NCBI GenBank assembly: GCA_903887095.1
Contig: CAISOQ010000080.1
Location: forward strand, 1-8,166
DNA: 8,166 nucleotides
From: an uncultured Flavobacteriia bacterium
GTDB taxonomy: Bacteria > Bacteroidota > Bacteroidia > Flavobacteriales_D > Crocinitomicaceae
Direction: 5' to 3'
This document shows, piece after piece, positions 1 through 6,975 of the stretch. The translations under genes and the position numbers were made by a program. The notes beneath the pieces were generated by a model. It had not been told where the DNA came from, searched no databases, and saw only the letters and a program-made list of their open reading frames with translations. Each line of letters opens with the position of its first letter. Within the stretch, counting starts at the first letter, position 1.

Positions 1-545
1 CTTCCAGTTCCACCTCTTCCTGAACCGCCGCCACCTGAACCTCCAGTTTGGTCATCATTACCATTACCATCTCCACCTCTACCACCGCCTTTGGCAGTTA
101 AAGTTGATAAACCAGTTCCAGAAATACTACTATCTTCTCCACTTAAAGCAGTTTGAGTTTGTACTCCAGCTAAACGAACACCACCTCTACCACCTCCACC
201 AACAACTATTGTATATGTAGTTCCTTTATTAAATGTTAATTTACTTTCAGCACTACCACCTCCACCTGTTAATTCGCCAGTTACTGAATTTCTATAACCA
301 CCAGCACCGCCACCACCTGATATAAAATTACCACCACCACCACCACCAGCAACTACAAGGTAATCAACAAATACATAGTTTGCGGCATCCAAGAATGTAA
401 CAGTCTCACCTGTTGTGGTTGTAGATGTTACATTATATGTGTTAAAATTCACTGCTGAACCTGATAAATTTGCTGGTATAAATGGTACACTTGATGTTTC
501 TCCATTGACTGTACAACCTGATGAGAATTGTGCAACATAAGTGTT
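1..545 (-). repeat. Glycine-rich module 2, preceded by a spacer and cut by the window edge
   Basis: A second copy of the same architecture. After a spacer containing 'SSGCTVNGETSS' and 'TTTTGETVTFLDAANYVF', the frame reads VDYLVVAGGGGGGN, ISGGGGAGGYRNS, 'YTIVVGGGGRGGVRLAG', 'LTAKGGGRGGDGNGNDDQ' and 'TGGSGGGSGRGGTG' at the edge. Its opening aligns with module 1, including 25 identical bases at 338-362 and 1238-1262. The end of the module and the protein C-terminus are outside the window. Confidence 0.7.
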
Positions 546-1622
546 TGGTATTTTTATTACAACAACACCCGAACCACCAGAACCACCTGTTCCATTATAA
601 GCTGATGTAGAGGCATCGTTTTGGACTCCACCACCTCCACCGCCTCTATTTGGTGTTCCAGAACCACCCGTAGTTGTTGGTCTTTTAACTGCATTACCAC
701 CTCCATCACTTCCATTTGCTGGTGAGCCTGTACCACTACCTCCACCACCACCACCTCCTGCATACCTTAATCCTGCGCCTCCTGTTATAAGTGACAATAT
801 ACCAATGCCACCTATACCGCCATTTCCATTTACACCGCCACCATTTGCGCCAACACCTCCAGCACCACCGCCACCACCTCCAGCAGTTGCTTCATTACCA
901 CCACTTCCAGTTAATGAATTTCCTCCTTTATTTCCCTGTGGAGTTGTCCCATTTGCACCAATTATACCTGTAGAATCTATACCGCTTCCTGCTCCACCAG
1001 AACCACCAATTTGAGGTGTTCCTGATCCAGTACCACCACCTAATGCAGTAATATTATCAAATACCGAATTACTGCCTTTTGTTGTGCTATTAAAACTATT
1101 ACTTCCAGTAGCACCACCGCCAATAGTAACTAAATAATTTGTATTTTTATTTACATTTTTACTGTTTTCTAAATAACCTCCTGCGCCACCTCCTCCAGTG
1201 CCTAATTTTGAACTTCCTGTATTTATGCCACCTCCAGCACCACCACCAGCAACTACAAGGTATTCAACGGACACCATAGGTGCTGCGGAAGGTGTAACTG
1301 TTATTGTTGGTGTTATGGTGTTAGTAGGTGTTATGGTTTGAGTTGGTGTGATTGTGTTAGTAGGTGTTATAGTTTGAGTTGGTGTGATTGTATTAGTAGG
1401 TGTAACTGTGTTGGTTGGCGTGATTGTATTTGTAGGAGTGATTGTGTTAGTAGGTGTTATAGTTTGAGTTGGTGTTTCTGTTGGAGTGATTGTGTTGGTA
1501 GGTGTTTCTGTTGGAGTGATTGTGTTAGTTGGTGTGATTGTGTTTGTTGGAGTTTCTGTTGGTGTAATTGTGTTTGTAGGCGTTACCGTATTTGTTGGCG
1601 TTTCTGTTGGGGTAATGGTGTT
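1..1622 (-). CDS. Downstream part of the same surface-protein gene: Thr-Pro linker and glycine-rich modules (partial)
   Basis: The minus-strand frame whose codons start at lower coordinates divisible by 3 has no stop from 1652 (just after a TAA at 1653-1655) to the left edge, and shows strong amino-acid patterning. In order it encodes 111 residues of alternating Thr-X (1622-1290), then PSAAPMVSVEYLVVAGGG, a glycine-rich module ending 'GSGVVVIKIP' (near 545), a non-glycine spacer 'QFSSGCTVNGETSS...ETVTFLD', and a second 'YLVVAGGGGGG' module running off the window. These modules resemble the glycine-rich domains (Gly_rich_2-like) of phage and environmental adhesins. No convincing independent start exists: the first in-frame ATG is at 1277, inside the protein pattern, with no signal peptide. 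I infer that this is the continuation of the SBBP gene after a frameshift near 1616-1625, giving a product of more than about 1,090 residues. The alternative is a separate or chimeric (misassembled) gene. Confidence 0.75.
338..362. repeat. 25-base exact direct repeat, copy A (second copy at 1238-1262)
   Basis: Positions 338-362 and 1238-1262 are identical over 25 bases (plus strand cac + caccaccagc + aactacaagg + ta), exactly 900 bases apart. They encode the shared 'YLVVAGGG(G/A)' opening of the two glycine-rich modules. The identity ends at 337/1237 and 363/1263. It probably reflects module duplication and could support recombination that removes or adds one 300-codon module. Confidence 0.9.
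546..1277 (-). repeat. Glycine-rich module 1 ('VEYLVVAGGG' to 'GSGVVVIKIP')
   Basis: Coding frame as in the downstream part of the gene. The module opens with VSVEYLVVAGGGAGGG, continues through GTGGGGAGGYLEN, 'YLVTIGGGATG', 'ITALGGGTG', 'ATAGGGGGGAGGVGANGGG', 'ITGGAGLRYAGGGGGGSG' and 'RGGGGGGVQND', and closes with GGSGGSGVVVIKIP. The order (hydrophobic strand, poly-Gly, Tyr, 'GGAG..YAGGGGGG', closing 'SGVVVI') matches the glycine-rich domain often seen in phage structural proteins and environmental adhesins. That family match is from memory of the pattern, not a search. Confidence 0.7.
1238..1262. repeat. 25-base exact direct repeat, copy B
   Basis: Partner of the copy at 338-362; it encodes the 'YLVVAGGG' opening of glycine-rich module 1, immediately after the Thr-Pro linker. 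Confidence 0.9.
1290..1622 (-). repeat. 18-base repeat tract encoding alternating Thr-X (TPTNTI/TPTETP type)
   Basis: On the coding strand every second codon is ACN (Thr) for 111 residues, and the intervening codons are restricted to Pro, Asn, Gln, Glu, Ile and Val. The recurring six-residue unit is T-P-T-(N/Q/E)-T-(I/V/P), about 18 units of 18 bases, imperfect at third positions. The plus strand is almost entirely G and T with some A. The unit register is continuous up to the frame break. Such Thr/Pro-rich stretches act as extended, possibly O-glycosylated stalks in surface proteins; that role is inferred here. There are no spacers, so this is not a CRISPR array. Confidence 0.95.
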
Positions 1623-3295
1623 GGATTTAATTTTACTACAAAACCGTCTGTTTTACCACCATTGTAATTCGGTTTCCATGCACCTGATGTGCCCGAAAGG
1701 TTTGAGGAACCTGTGCCACCAACAAAAAGAATATTTGCACTGGAATCTATCTTAACAGAATAACAAGCATCATTATTAGTACCTCCATAATAGCTTGACC
1801 ATAGTAAACTTGATAAATCAGATGTCAACTTAAAAACAACTCCGTCTTGCATTCCTGCGTTTGTTGGCTGAAATGCATTTAAAACAGGGAAATCCGTTGA
1901 ACGGGTGCAGGAGGCAACCAGGCAATTCCCAATCGAATCCAACATGATTTCACCTCTAAATTGGTCACCATAGTTTAATGTTAATGAATCATAAGCTGCA
2001 ACTGAGTTGTAAATACCTGAAGTGATTTTAGTATTCACTCCATCATTGGATGCTCCACCCATATAGGTGGATGCCAATAAATCATGTCCATTAGCACTTA
2101 TTTTGGCAACATAAATATCCGTACCTTGATTTGTAAAATAGACGCCGTTGTAGTAAAAATTTGAATTCGCTACACCGCCCGCATGACTTGTTTGATAGCC
2201 ATTAACAATCGGAAAATCAGTGCTTGACGTAGCTCCATAGATGTATAAATTGTTTTGCCGGTCGCATATCAAACTATGTGCTGTTTCGGTTCCTTGATCG
2301 GCATCTCCCCCACCTAAGTAGGTTGACCAAAGCATATTCGTTCCATCTGAAGAGAACTTCGAAACAAAAACATCAGTAATTCCATAGGTTGGATTGACTG
2401 GCACTGTGAAATTTGAGGTTACGTCGTACGCTCCATTATCTGGCATTGGGTAGGCATTTCCATAAACAATTCCACCAGAAAAAGCTGTTCCATCATATCC
2501 GTATGTCGCCGTCATTCCAAAATTATCAGTAACAGAGCCTGCATAAGTTGCAAAAACAAGAACAGGATCGATGACAAGCCCATAAGACTTATCATAACTT
2601 CCAAGTTTAAATGTCACCTTTTTGTCTTTGATTTGAAATGCGCATTCAACCTCAATTATTTTTCCATTGATTATTTGGTAGGAATACGGTTTTTGTTCAA
2701 TGATCTGACCCAAATCAGTCTCAACAACTAGATTATTATCCTTTATTTTTAGATTGTTTTGACCTTCAAAATTTAAAACAAGACGCGTTGGATCAGCATT
2801 TGGCTGAACATGAAACTCATATTTTAAATGCAATTTATCTTCAATTAATTTCAGGTCGATACCATCGTACAATTCGCGAAGGATTGCCTCTTGATATCCA
2901 TGAACATCTGAAGCCCAATGAGTCGAATTGTTGCCGATAAAATAATTGAAGTAATAGTTTGACGGTTCAATTTTCTCTATGACTGATACCTTATTCGATC
3001 CTTCAAAGTTCAGATGGACAACCGTTTGTTTTAAAATTGGTGCCACCTCTTTGGTTGCTGCTGGGTCATTGTGTATTTCTCGTAAAGCTGAAAAATCTTG
3101 CAAATGAAAGACAAATTTATTCTGCTGAATCCACAAGTTTCCGCCGCTAAATGGTGCTTTAAACAAAACCGCCTCAGGCCACTGGCCCTTGTTCTCGAGA
3201 AAATTAAAATGCTTGTCATGAGGATGCAGTATTTCTTGTGAAATGCAAACTAGCTGAAAAAAAATACTGACAATCAATACATATGATCGGATCAT
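1583..3295 (-). CDS. Secreted SBBP beta-propeller protein, 5' part, ended by a frame break
   Basis: A 570-residue product that appears to be the N-terminal part of a larger surface protein. Residues 1-19 form a Sec signal peptide (MIRS, hydrophobic core, likely cleavage near CIS-QE) with no proper lipobox. Residues 30-245 match the DUF7948-type domain found ahead of SBBP repeats in Bacteroidota: ENKGQWP at 34-40, GIDLKL at 145-150, 'NADPTRLVLNFEG' at 166-178, 'GLVIDPVLVFATY' at 239-251. From about 308 there are SBBP repeats of the form 'VFVSKFSSDG..LWSTYLGG', 'IYVAKISANG..LASTYMGG', 'VVFKLTSDLSSLLWSSYYGG' and finally 'DGFVVKLN' at 550-557, predicted blades of a beta-propeller. The last 12 residues (TPLPQQKRQQIR) are Thr-Pro repeat DNA read in the wrong frame, so this stop is probably not the original C-terminus. 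ATG at 3295 is chosen because the signal peptide starts directly there. Exact function unknown; probably a T9SS-exported surface protein. Confidence 0.88.
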   Translation of the reverse strand: MIRSYVLIVSIFFQLVCISQEILHPHDKHFNFLENKGQWPEAVLFKAPFSGGNLWIQQNKFVFHLQDFSALREIHNDPAATKEVAPILKQTVVHLNFEGSNKVSVIEKIEPSNYYFNYFIGNNSTHWASDVHGYQEAILRELYDGIDLKLIEDKLHLKYEFHVQPNADPTRLVLNFEGQNNLKIKDNNLVVETDLGQIIEQKPYSYQIINGKIIEVECAFQIKDKKVTFKLGSYDKSYGLVIDPVLVFATYAGSVTDNFGMTATYGYDGTAFSGGIVYGNAYPMPDNGAYDVTSNFTVPVNPTYGITDVFVSKFSSDGTNMLWSTYLGGGDADQGTETAHSLICDRQNNLYIYGATSSTDFPIVNGYQTSHAGGVANSNFYYNGVYFTNQGTDIYVAKISANGHDLLASTYMGGASNDGVNTKITSGIYNSVAAYDSLTLNYGDQFRGEIMLDSIGNCLVASCTRSTDFPVLNAFQPTNAGMQDGVVFKLTSDLSSLLWSSYYGGTNNDACYSVKIDSSANILFVGGTGSSNLSGTSGAWKPNYNGGKTDGFVVKLNPTPLPQQKRQQIR

Positions 3296-3461
3296 ACTAA
3301 CAAGTTAGACAACTAAAATAGGTATTTTAAAGTGTAATCTTTAAAATTTACCCATGTTTTTGGTTAAAAATAGTGGACAAAGTTTTAGTTTGGAATCAGC
3401 TTCTTCCTTGAAAATTCGCTACTTTCGTAAAGCTTGAAATTGACAGTAATCGAACAATAAA
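3296..3461. promoter_or_regulatory. Divergent intergenic region between the surface-protein gene and the oxidoreductase operon
   Basis: This 166-base AT-rich gap separates two divergent starts and must contain promoters for both directions. I searched for the Bacteroidota consensus (TTTG, about 19 bases, TAnnTTTG). On the plus strand only imperfect candidates appear: TAGTTTG at 3386-3392, one base short of TAnnTTTG, and TACTTTCG at 3420-3427, with one mismatch. Neither has a well-spaced upstream TTTG. No clear minus-strand promoter could be named. There is no strong Shine-Dalgarno before either start, as is usual in this phylum. Confidence 0.45.
3297..3308. repeat. Short inverted repeat CTAAC-AA-GTTAG beside the surface-protein start codon
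   Basis: Five-base arms around a two-base centre, lying one base upstream of the ATG of the minus-strand surface-protein gene, within its 5' untranslated region. It could be a small operator half-site or chance; the arms are too short to claim function. Confidence 0.3.
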
Positions 3462-4421
3462 ATGGAGAATAAAAACCGCATAACATCATTATTCAAAATA
3501 GAATTTCCAATTATACAGGCAGGAATGATCTGGTGTTCAGGTTGGCGACTTGCATCCGCAGTATCAAATGCTGGTGGGCTCGGTATTATTGGTTCTGGCT
3601 CTATGTATCCCGAAGTTCTCGATGAACAAATTTTAAAATGTAAAGCGGCAACAAATAAACCTTTTGGTGTCAACCTTCCGATGCTCTATCCCGATATAGA
3701 TAAACACATTGAAACAATCATAAAGCACAAAGTTCCAATTGTTTTTACTTCTGCTGGTAATCCAAAAACTTGGACTACTCATTTAAAATCACATGGAATA
3801 ACAGTCGTTCACGTTGTTTCTAGTTTGAAGTTTGCATTGAAAGCACAAGAAGCGGGCGTTGACGCTGTAGTCGCCGAAGGCTTTGAGGCTGGAGGACACA
3901 ACGGTCGTGATGAGACCACAACCATGTGTTTAATTCCACTTGTTGCAGCTGAGCTAAAAATACCATTGATTGCAGCTGGTGGCATTGGTACGGGCAGAGG
4001 TATGCTAGCGGCGATGAATCTTGGTGCTGATGCGGTTCAAATTGGAAGTCGTTTTATAGCAACACCAGAATCAAGTGCACATGATAATTTCAAGCAAACA
4101 GTTATTCATACACCTGAAGGTGGGACACAGTTAACACTCAAAGAATTGACACCCGTGCGATTGATAAAAAATGAATTTTATCAAAAAGTTGAAAAAGCAT
4201 ACGAAAGTGGTGCGAACGTTGAAGAACTTGAACAACTTTTAGGCCGGGGTCGTGCTAAAAAAGGGATGTTTGAAGGTGACTTAACGGAGGGTGAATTGGA
4301 AGTCGGACAAATCTCCGGAATTATAAAAGAAATCAAGCCCGCGGCTGAAATAGTCGCCGAAATACTTAATGAGTATCGACTTGCAATTAAAGAACAACAA
4401 ACAGAAAAATTTTCATTCTAA
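3462..4421 (+). CDS. NAD(P)H-dependent flavin oxidoreductase / nitronate monooxygenase family
   Basis: A 319-residue FMN-binding TIM-barrel protein of the nitronate monooxygenase (2-nitropropane dioxygenase)/FabK family, at its usual length. Visible motifs are the N-terminal FMN-site strand 'FPIIQAGM' at 15-22 followed by 'AVSNAGGLGIIGSG' at 33-46; the catalytic-loop motif EGFEAGGHNG at 139-148, with His146 matching the conserved His of FabK and nitronate monooxygenases; the FMN phosphate-binding AAGGIGTGRG at 171-180; and GADAVQIGSRF at 188-198. No signal peptide, so cytoplasmic. Family members oxidise alkyl nitronates or, as FabK, reduce enoyl-ACP; motifs alone do not decide between them. 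FabK usually sits among fatty-acid synthesis genes, which are absent here, so the general nitronate monooxygenase-type name is safer. First gene of the operon; its TAA overlaps the next ATG by one base. Confidence 0.92.
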   Translation: MENKNRITSLFKIEFPIIQAGMIWCSGWRLASAVSNAGGLGIIGSGSMYPEVLDEQILKCKAATNKPFGVNLPMLYPDIDKHIETIIKHKVPIVFTSAGNPKTWTTHLKSHGITVVHVVSSLKFALKAQEAGVDAVVAEGFEAGGHNGRDETTTMCLIPLVAAELKIPLIAAGGIGTGRGMLAAMNLGADAVQIGSRFIATPESSAHDNFKQTVIHTPEGGTQLTLKELTPVRLIKNEFYQKVEKAYESGANVEELEQLLGRGRAKKGMFEGDLTEGELEVGQISGIIKEIKPAAEIVAEILNEYRLAIKEQQTEKFSF

Positions 4422-4423
4422 TG
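4419..4423 (+). other. TAATG stop-start overlap
   Basis: The stop TAA of the oxidoreductase (4419-4421) shares its last A with the ATG of the first M16 gene (4421-4423). No Shine-Dalgarno precedes the second start, so reinitiation by terminating ribosomes is the likely mode of translation. Confidence 0.9.
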
Positions 4424-5668
4424 ATCAAATTCGATCGATTTAAATTAAAAAACGGTCTTACCGTTTTATTCCACAAGGACGTTACTACGCCATTGGCAGT
4501 GGTCAATACGCTTTACGATGTCGGCGCTCGCGATGAATCCGAAGAAAAAACTGGTTTTGCTCACCTTTTTGAACATTTAATGTTCGGAGGATCAGTAAAT
4601 ATTCCAGATTTCGATGCCCCCTTGCAAATGGCTGGCGGAGAAAGCAATGCTTTTACGTCAAATGACATTACGAATTACTACGATGTTTTGCCTGCAAAAA
4701 ATATTGAAACTGCACTCTGGTTAGAAAGTGATCGCATGCTTTCATTAGCATTTACTCCAAAAAGCCTTGAAGTTCAGCGCAATGTAGTTATTGAGGAGTT
4801 TAAGCAACGCTATCTCAACCAACCTTATGGAGACGTTTGGCTGAAACTTCGACCGTTGGCATACAAAGTTCACCCCTATAAATGGGCAACAATTGGAAAA
4901 GAAATCAAACACATTGAAGATGCCACAATGGAGGATGTGCGCGGTTTTTTCAAAAAACATTATGTGCCTTCAAATGCCATTCTTTGTATTGCAGGAAATT
5001 TCGAATTAGATACTATTCGCTCGTTGACGGAAAAATGGTTTGGAGATATTCCCGGAGGAATAAAACCTGCAAGAGTCTTGCCGGCTGAACCATCTCAAAA
5101 TGAATACCGAGAAGAAACAATTGAGCGGAATGTACCAGCAGATGCTTTCTATTATGCGTTTAAAATGCCTGAACGAAGAGATGAAGGTTATTACTTTACA
5201 GATGTGTTATCCGATGCTTTGGGTCGTGACAAATCATCACGGTTATATATCTCTTTGAAAAAGGAAAGTAAATTGGTTTCCGAGATCAATGCCTATATCA
5301 CTGGTTCTTTGGACAACGGACTTTTAATGATCTCAGGAAAATTAAATGAAGGTGTAGCCTTCGAAGATTTGGACAAAGCGCTTTGGTCTGAATTGGAAAA
5401 ATTAAAAAACACAGCAATCGAGGAGATGGAATTGCACCGATTGATGATTAAAATCCGCACTGCACGTGAATTTCAAGAGCAAGGTCTTCTAAACAGAGCA
5501 ATGAACCTGTGTTTATTTGAACTTTTAGGTGATGCAAATGGTGTCAATATTGAACATGAAATTTATCAATCAATTCAACCTGAACACCTTCAAGAAACAG
5601 CTATCCATTTATTCAAAAAAGAAAACTGTTCTTTACTCAAAGTAAAATCTGTCAAGCATGCTGAATAG
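4421..5668 (+). CDS. M16 family zinc metallopeptidase, catalytic subunit
   Basis: A 415-residue M16 (pitrilysin/insulinase-type) peptidase of the short single-polypeptide M16B class. The inverted zinc motif is H48-L-F-E51-H52 in GFAHLFEHLMFGGS, and the third zinc ligand is Glu126 in 'RNVVIEEFKQR', 74 residues further on, the usual spacing. 'GGESNAFTSNDITNYY' at 72-87 is the typical following strand. The second half (about 180-415) is the M16 C-terminal domain, but the positions usually held by the substrate-binding Arg...Tyr pair read Lys280 and Ser287 ('SLKKESKLVS'), so this half lacks the pair. There is no signal peptide (MIKFDRFKLKNGLTVLFHKD starts straight in the M16 fold), unlike many periplasmic Bacteroidota homologues, so it is probably cytoplasmic. 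It overlaps the upstream gene by 1 base and the downstream partner by 11. Substrate unknown; oligopeptide turnover is plausible. Confidence 0.93.
   Translation: MIKFDRFKLKNGLTVLFHKDVTTPLAVVNTLYDVGARDESEEKTGFAHLFEHLMFGGSVNIPDFDAPLQMAGGESNAFTSNDITNYYDVLPAKNIETALWLESDRMLSLAFTPKSLEVQRNVVIEEFKQRYLNQPYGDVWLKLRPLAYKVHPYKWATIGKEIKHIEDATMEDVRGFFKKHYVPSNAILCIAGNFELDTIRSLTEKWFGDIPGGIKPARVLPAEPSQNEYREETIERNVPADAFYYAFKMPERRDEGYYFTDVLSDALGRDKSSRLYISLKKESKLVSEINAYITGSLDNGLLMISGKLNEGVAFEDLDKALWSELEKLKNTAIEEMELHRLMIKIRTAREFQEQGLLNRAMNLCLFELLGDANGVNIEHEIYQSIQPEHLQETAIHLFKKENCSLLKVKSVKHAE
5658..5668 (+). other. 11-base gene overlap (ATGCTGAATAG)
   Basis: The start of the non-catalytic M16 subunit lies upstream of the stop (TAG, 5666-5668) of the catalytic subunit in a different frame. 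This arrangement suggests translational coupling of the two subunits. Confidence 0.85.
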
Positions 5669-6914
5669 AACAACAACACCAAGTCTGCAACAAATTGATA
5701 AAATCGATTTTGTTAAACCACTTGTCTTTGATATTGCTGGAACAACAAAACTATTTCATATGAAAGAGGTTCCAAATGATACCAGTCGCTTGGATCTCTA
5801 TTTTGATGCCGGTACCGCACGCGGAGAAAAAGGAATTGCATCTTTTGTAAACGGATTATTATTGTCTGGAACTGATACTAAAACCTCGGTAGAAATTAAT
5901 GGTGAAATTGACGCACTAGGTGGTTTTTTTGAATCTGGTATTTCCTCTGAAAATGCAGTTCTATCGGTTTATGCATTGAAAGAAAATCTTCTTCCTATTT
6001 TAAAAATCCTAGTCGATGCTATAGAGCATCTTGCTTTTCAAACACATGAAGTAGAGGAAATCATCAATGACCGCAAACAAAAGTTCAAAGTCAACATGGA
6101 AAAAGTGAGTTTTCTGGCGCAAAGAGAATTCCAAAGTAGACTTTTTAACGATTCATTGTACGGTCGAATAACGGATGAAAAGGATTTCGATTTAATTGAA
6201 ATTGAAAATTTAAAAAAGTTTCATGTCGAACATTACCTCCAAGGATTGCAAAAAGTGGTAATTATTGGTGACTTACCTGATGTCGAGATTCATTCAACCA
6301 TTGAATTAGTTAAAAAATGGACCGTTACGAAAAATGGTACATATGAAAAAGATCTTCAAAATTTGCAAGGAGAATTTCATGTTGACAAATCAGGTGCTGT
6401 TCAATCCGCTCTGAGAATTGGAAGAATTTTATTCAATAAAACACATGAGGATTACCATGATTTCATCTTCCTAAATACCATTTTAGGCGATTATTTTGGA
6501 AGTCGTCTTATGTCCAATATCCGCGAAGACAAAGGATACACTTATGGAATCGGTTCTATGTTAGCCGAACTCCATGAAACTGGCTATTTTCTCATTGCAA
6601 CAGAAGTTGGGAAAGATGTTAGGGAGGCCACAATTGTTGAAATTCAAAAGGAACTAACGCGATTGCAAGAAGAACTGATTGAAAACGAAGAAATTGAACT
6701 AGTGCGCAATTATTTACTGGGACAACTTTTAAAAAGTGCTGATGGACCTTATTCAATGGCAGATCTTTATTTGAGTGTTGAACCTTATGGATTAGAACTT
6801 GACTTCTACAATCAGGCTATTGAGTCCCTAAATTTAATAACACCAAAAAGGATTCAAGAATTGGCGAAAAAATATTTGAACTGGGAAGACTTTACGATTG
6901 TTTCTGCAGGTTAG
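5658..6914 (+). CDS. M16 family peptidase-like protein, non-catalytic partner subunit
   Basis: A 418-residue M16 homologue that has lost the zinc site. The motif aligns at 'KGIASFVNGLLLSGT' (58-72), where the HxxEH residues are Ser62, Asn65 and Gly66. It keeps the C-domain Arg/Tyr pair that in M16B enzymes contacts the substrate backbone: Arg289 and Tyr296 in 'SNIREDKGYTYGIGSM'. This complements the catalytic protein encoded just upstream, which has the zinc ligands but not the Arg/Tyr pair. The two are therefore predicted to form a heterodimer, as described for mitochondrial processing peptidase and some bacterial M16B pairs. The ATG at 5658 lies inside the end of the catalytic gene (11-base overlap), which implies coupled, roughly equimolar synthesis. 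No signal peptide; expected cytoplasmic. It is the last gene of the compact operon, followed by 61 noncoding bases. Confidence 0.9.
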   Translation: MLNRTTTPSLQQIDKIDFVKPLVFDIAGTTKLFHMKEVPNDTSRLDLYFDAGTARGEKGIASFVNGLLLSGTDTKTSVEINGEIDALGGFFESGISSENAVLSVYALKENLLPILKILVDAIEHLAFQTHEVEEIINDRKQKFKVNMEKVSFLAQREFQSRLFNDSLYGRITDEKDFDLIEIENLKKFHVEHYLQGLQKVVIIGDLPDVEIHSTIELVKKWTVTKNGTYEKDLQNLQGEFHVDKSGAVQSALRIGRILFNKTHEDYHDFIFLNTILGDYFGSRLMSNIREDKGYTYGIGSMLAELHETGYFLIATEVGKDVREATIVEIQKELTRLQEELIENEEIELVRNYLLGQLLKSADGPYSMADLYLSVEPYGLELDFYNQAIESLNLITPKRIQELAKKYLNWEDFTIVSAG

Positions 6915-6975
6915 CAATCCTTTTAAAAAGTTTTGCGTCTATACTATACACAATTGTCCATCGTTATTGAATTGA
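6915..6975 (+). other. Short intergenic gap before the second surface-protein gene
   Basis: These 61 bases hold no gene. CTTTTAAAAAG at 6920-6930 is only an AT palindrome, not a stable terminator hairpin. TTTTG at 6931-6935 could be a -33 element, but no TAnnTTTG follows at the right distance. Whether the downstream gene is read through from the M16 operon or has its own promoter cannot be decided. Confidence 0.5.

Noticed and set aside
557..763. Minus-strand open frame rich in Val, Glu and Gln
   Set aside because: It is the GGN-rich glycine module read one base out of frame; the true frame gives the organised Gly-rich protein and continues on both sides.
791..1014. Plus-strand open frames rich in His/Leu or Pro (791-973 and 805-1014)
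   Set aside because: These are antisense readings of glycine codons (ACC/TCC/CCA give Pro, His, Leu); no start signal, no conserved pattern and nothing beyond the low complexity.
1290..1622. Possible CRISPR array because of regular short repeats
   Set aside because: Units are contiguous 18-mers with no unique spacers, and the tract translates as a clean T-x protein repeat.
1583..1652. Programmed -1 ribosomal frameshift site
   Set aside because: The shift direction would fit, but no X_XXY_YYZ heptamer occurs in the frame overlap and no convincing downstream stem was seen; a lost AACA unit explains it better.
1338..1755. Plus-strand frames across the repeat (Cys/Trp/Ser-rich and Val/Gly-rich)
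   Set aside because: Antisense shadows of the 18-base Thr-Pro repeat; both run on into the SBBP coding region in an unrelated frame.
3031..3219. Minus-strand 62-codon frame inside the DUF7948 region
   Set aside because: It lies within the well-supported SBBP protein gene in another frame and shows no recognisable features.
3419..3673. Minus-strand 84-codon frame
   Set aside because: Antisense to the 5' end of the flavin oxidoreductase, whose motifs are clear; no independent support.
4745..4960. Minus-strand 71-codon frame
   Set aside because: Antisense shadow of the catalytic M16 gene, overlapping the Glu126 region.
6920..6930. CTTTTAAAAAG as an intrinsic terminator after the M16 operon
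   Set aside because: All-AT arms with almost no loop cannot form a stable hairpin, and no U-tract follows.
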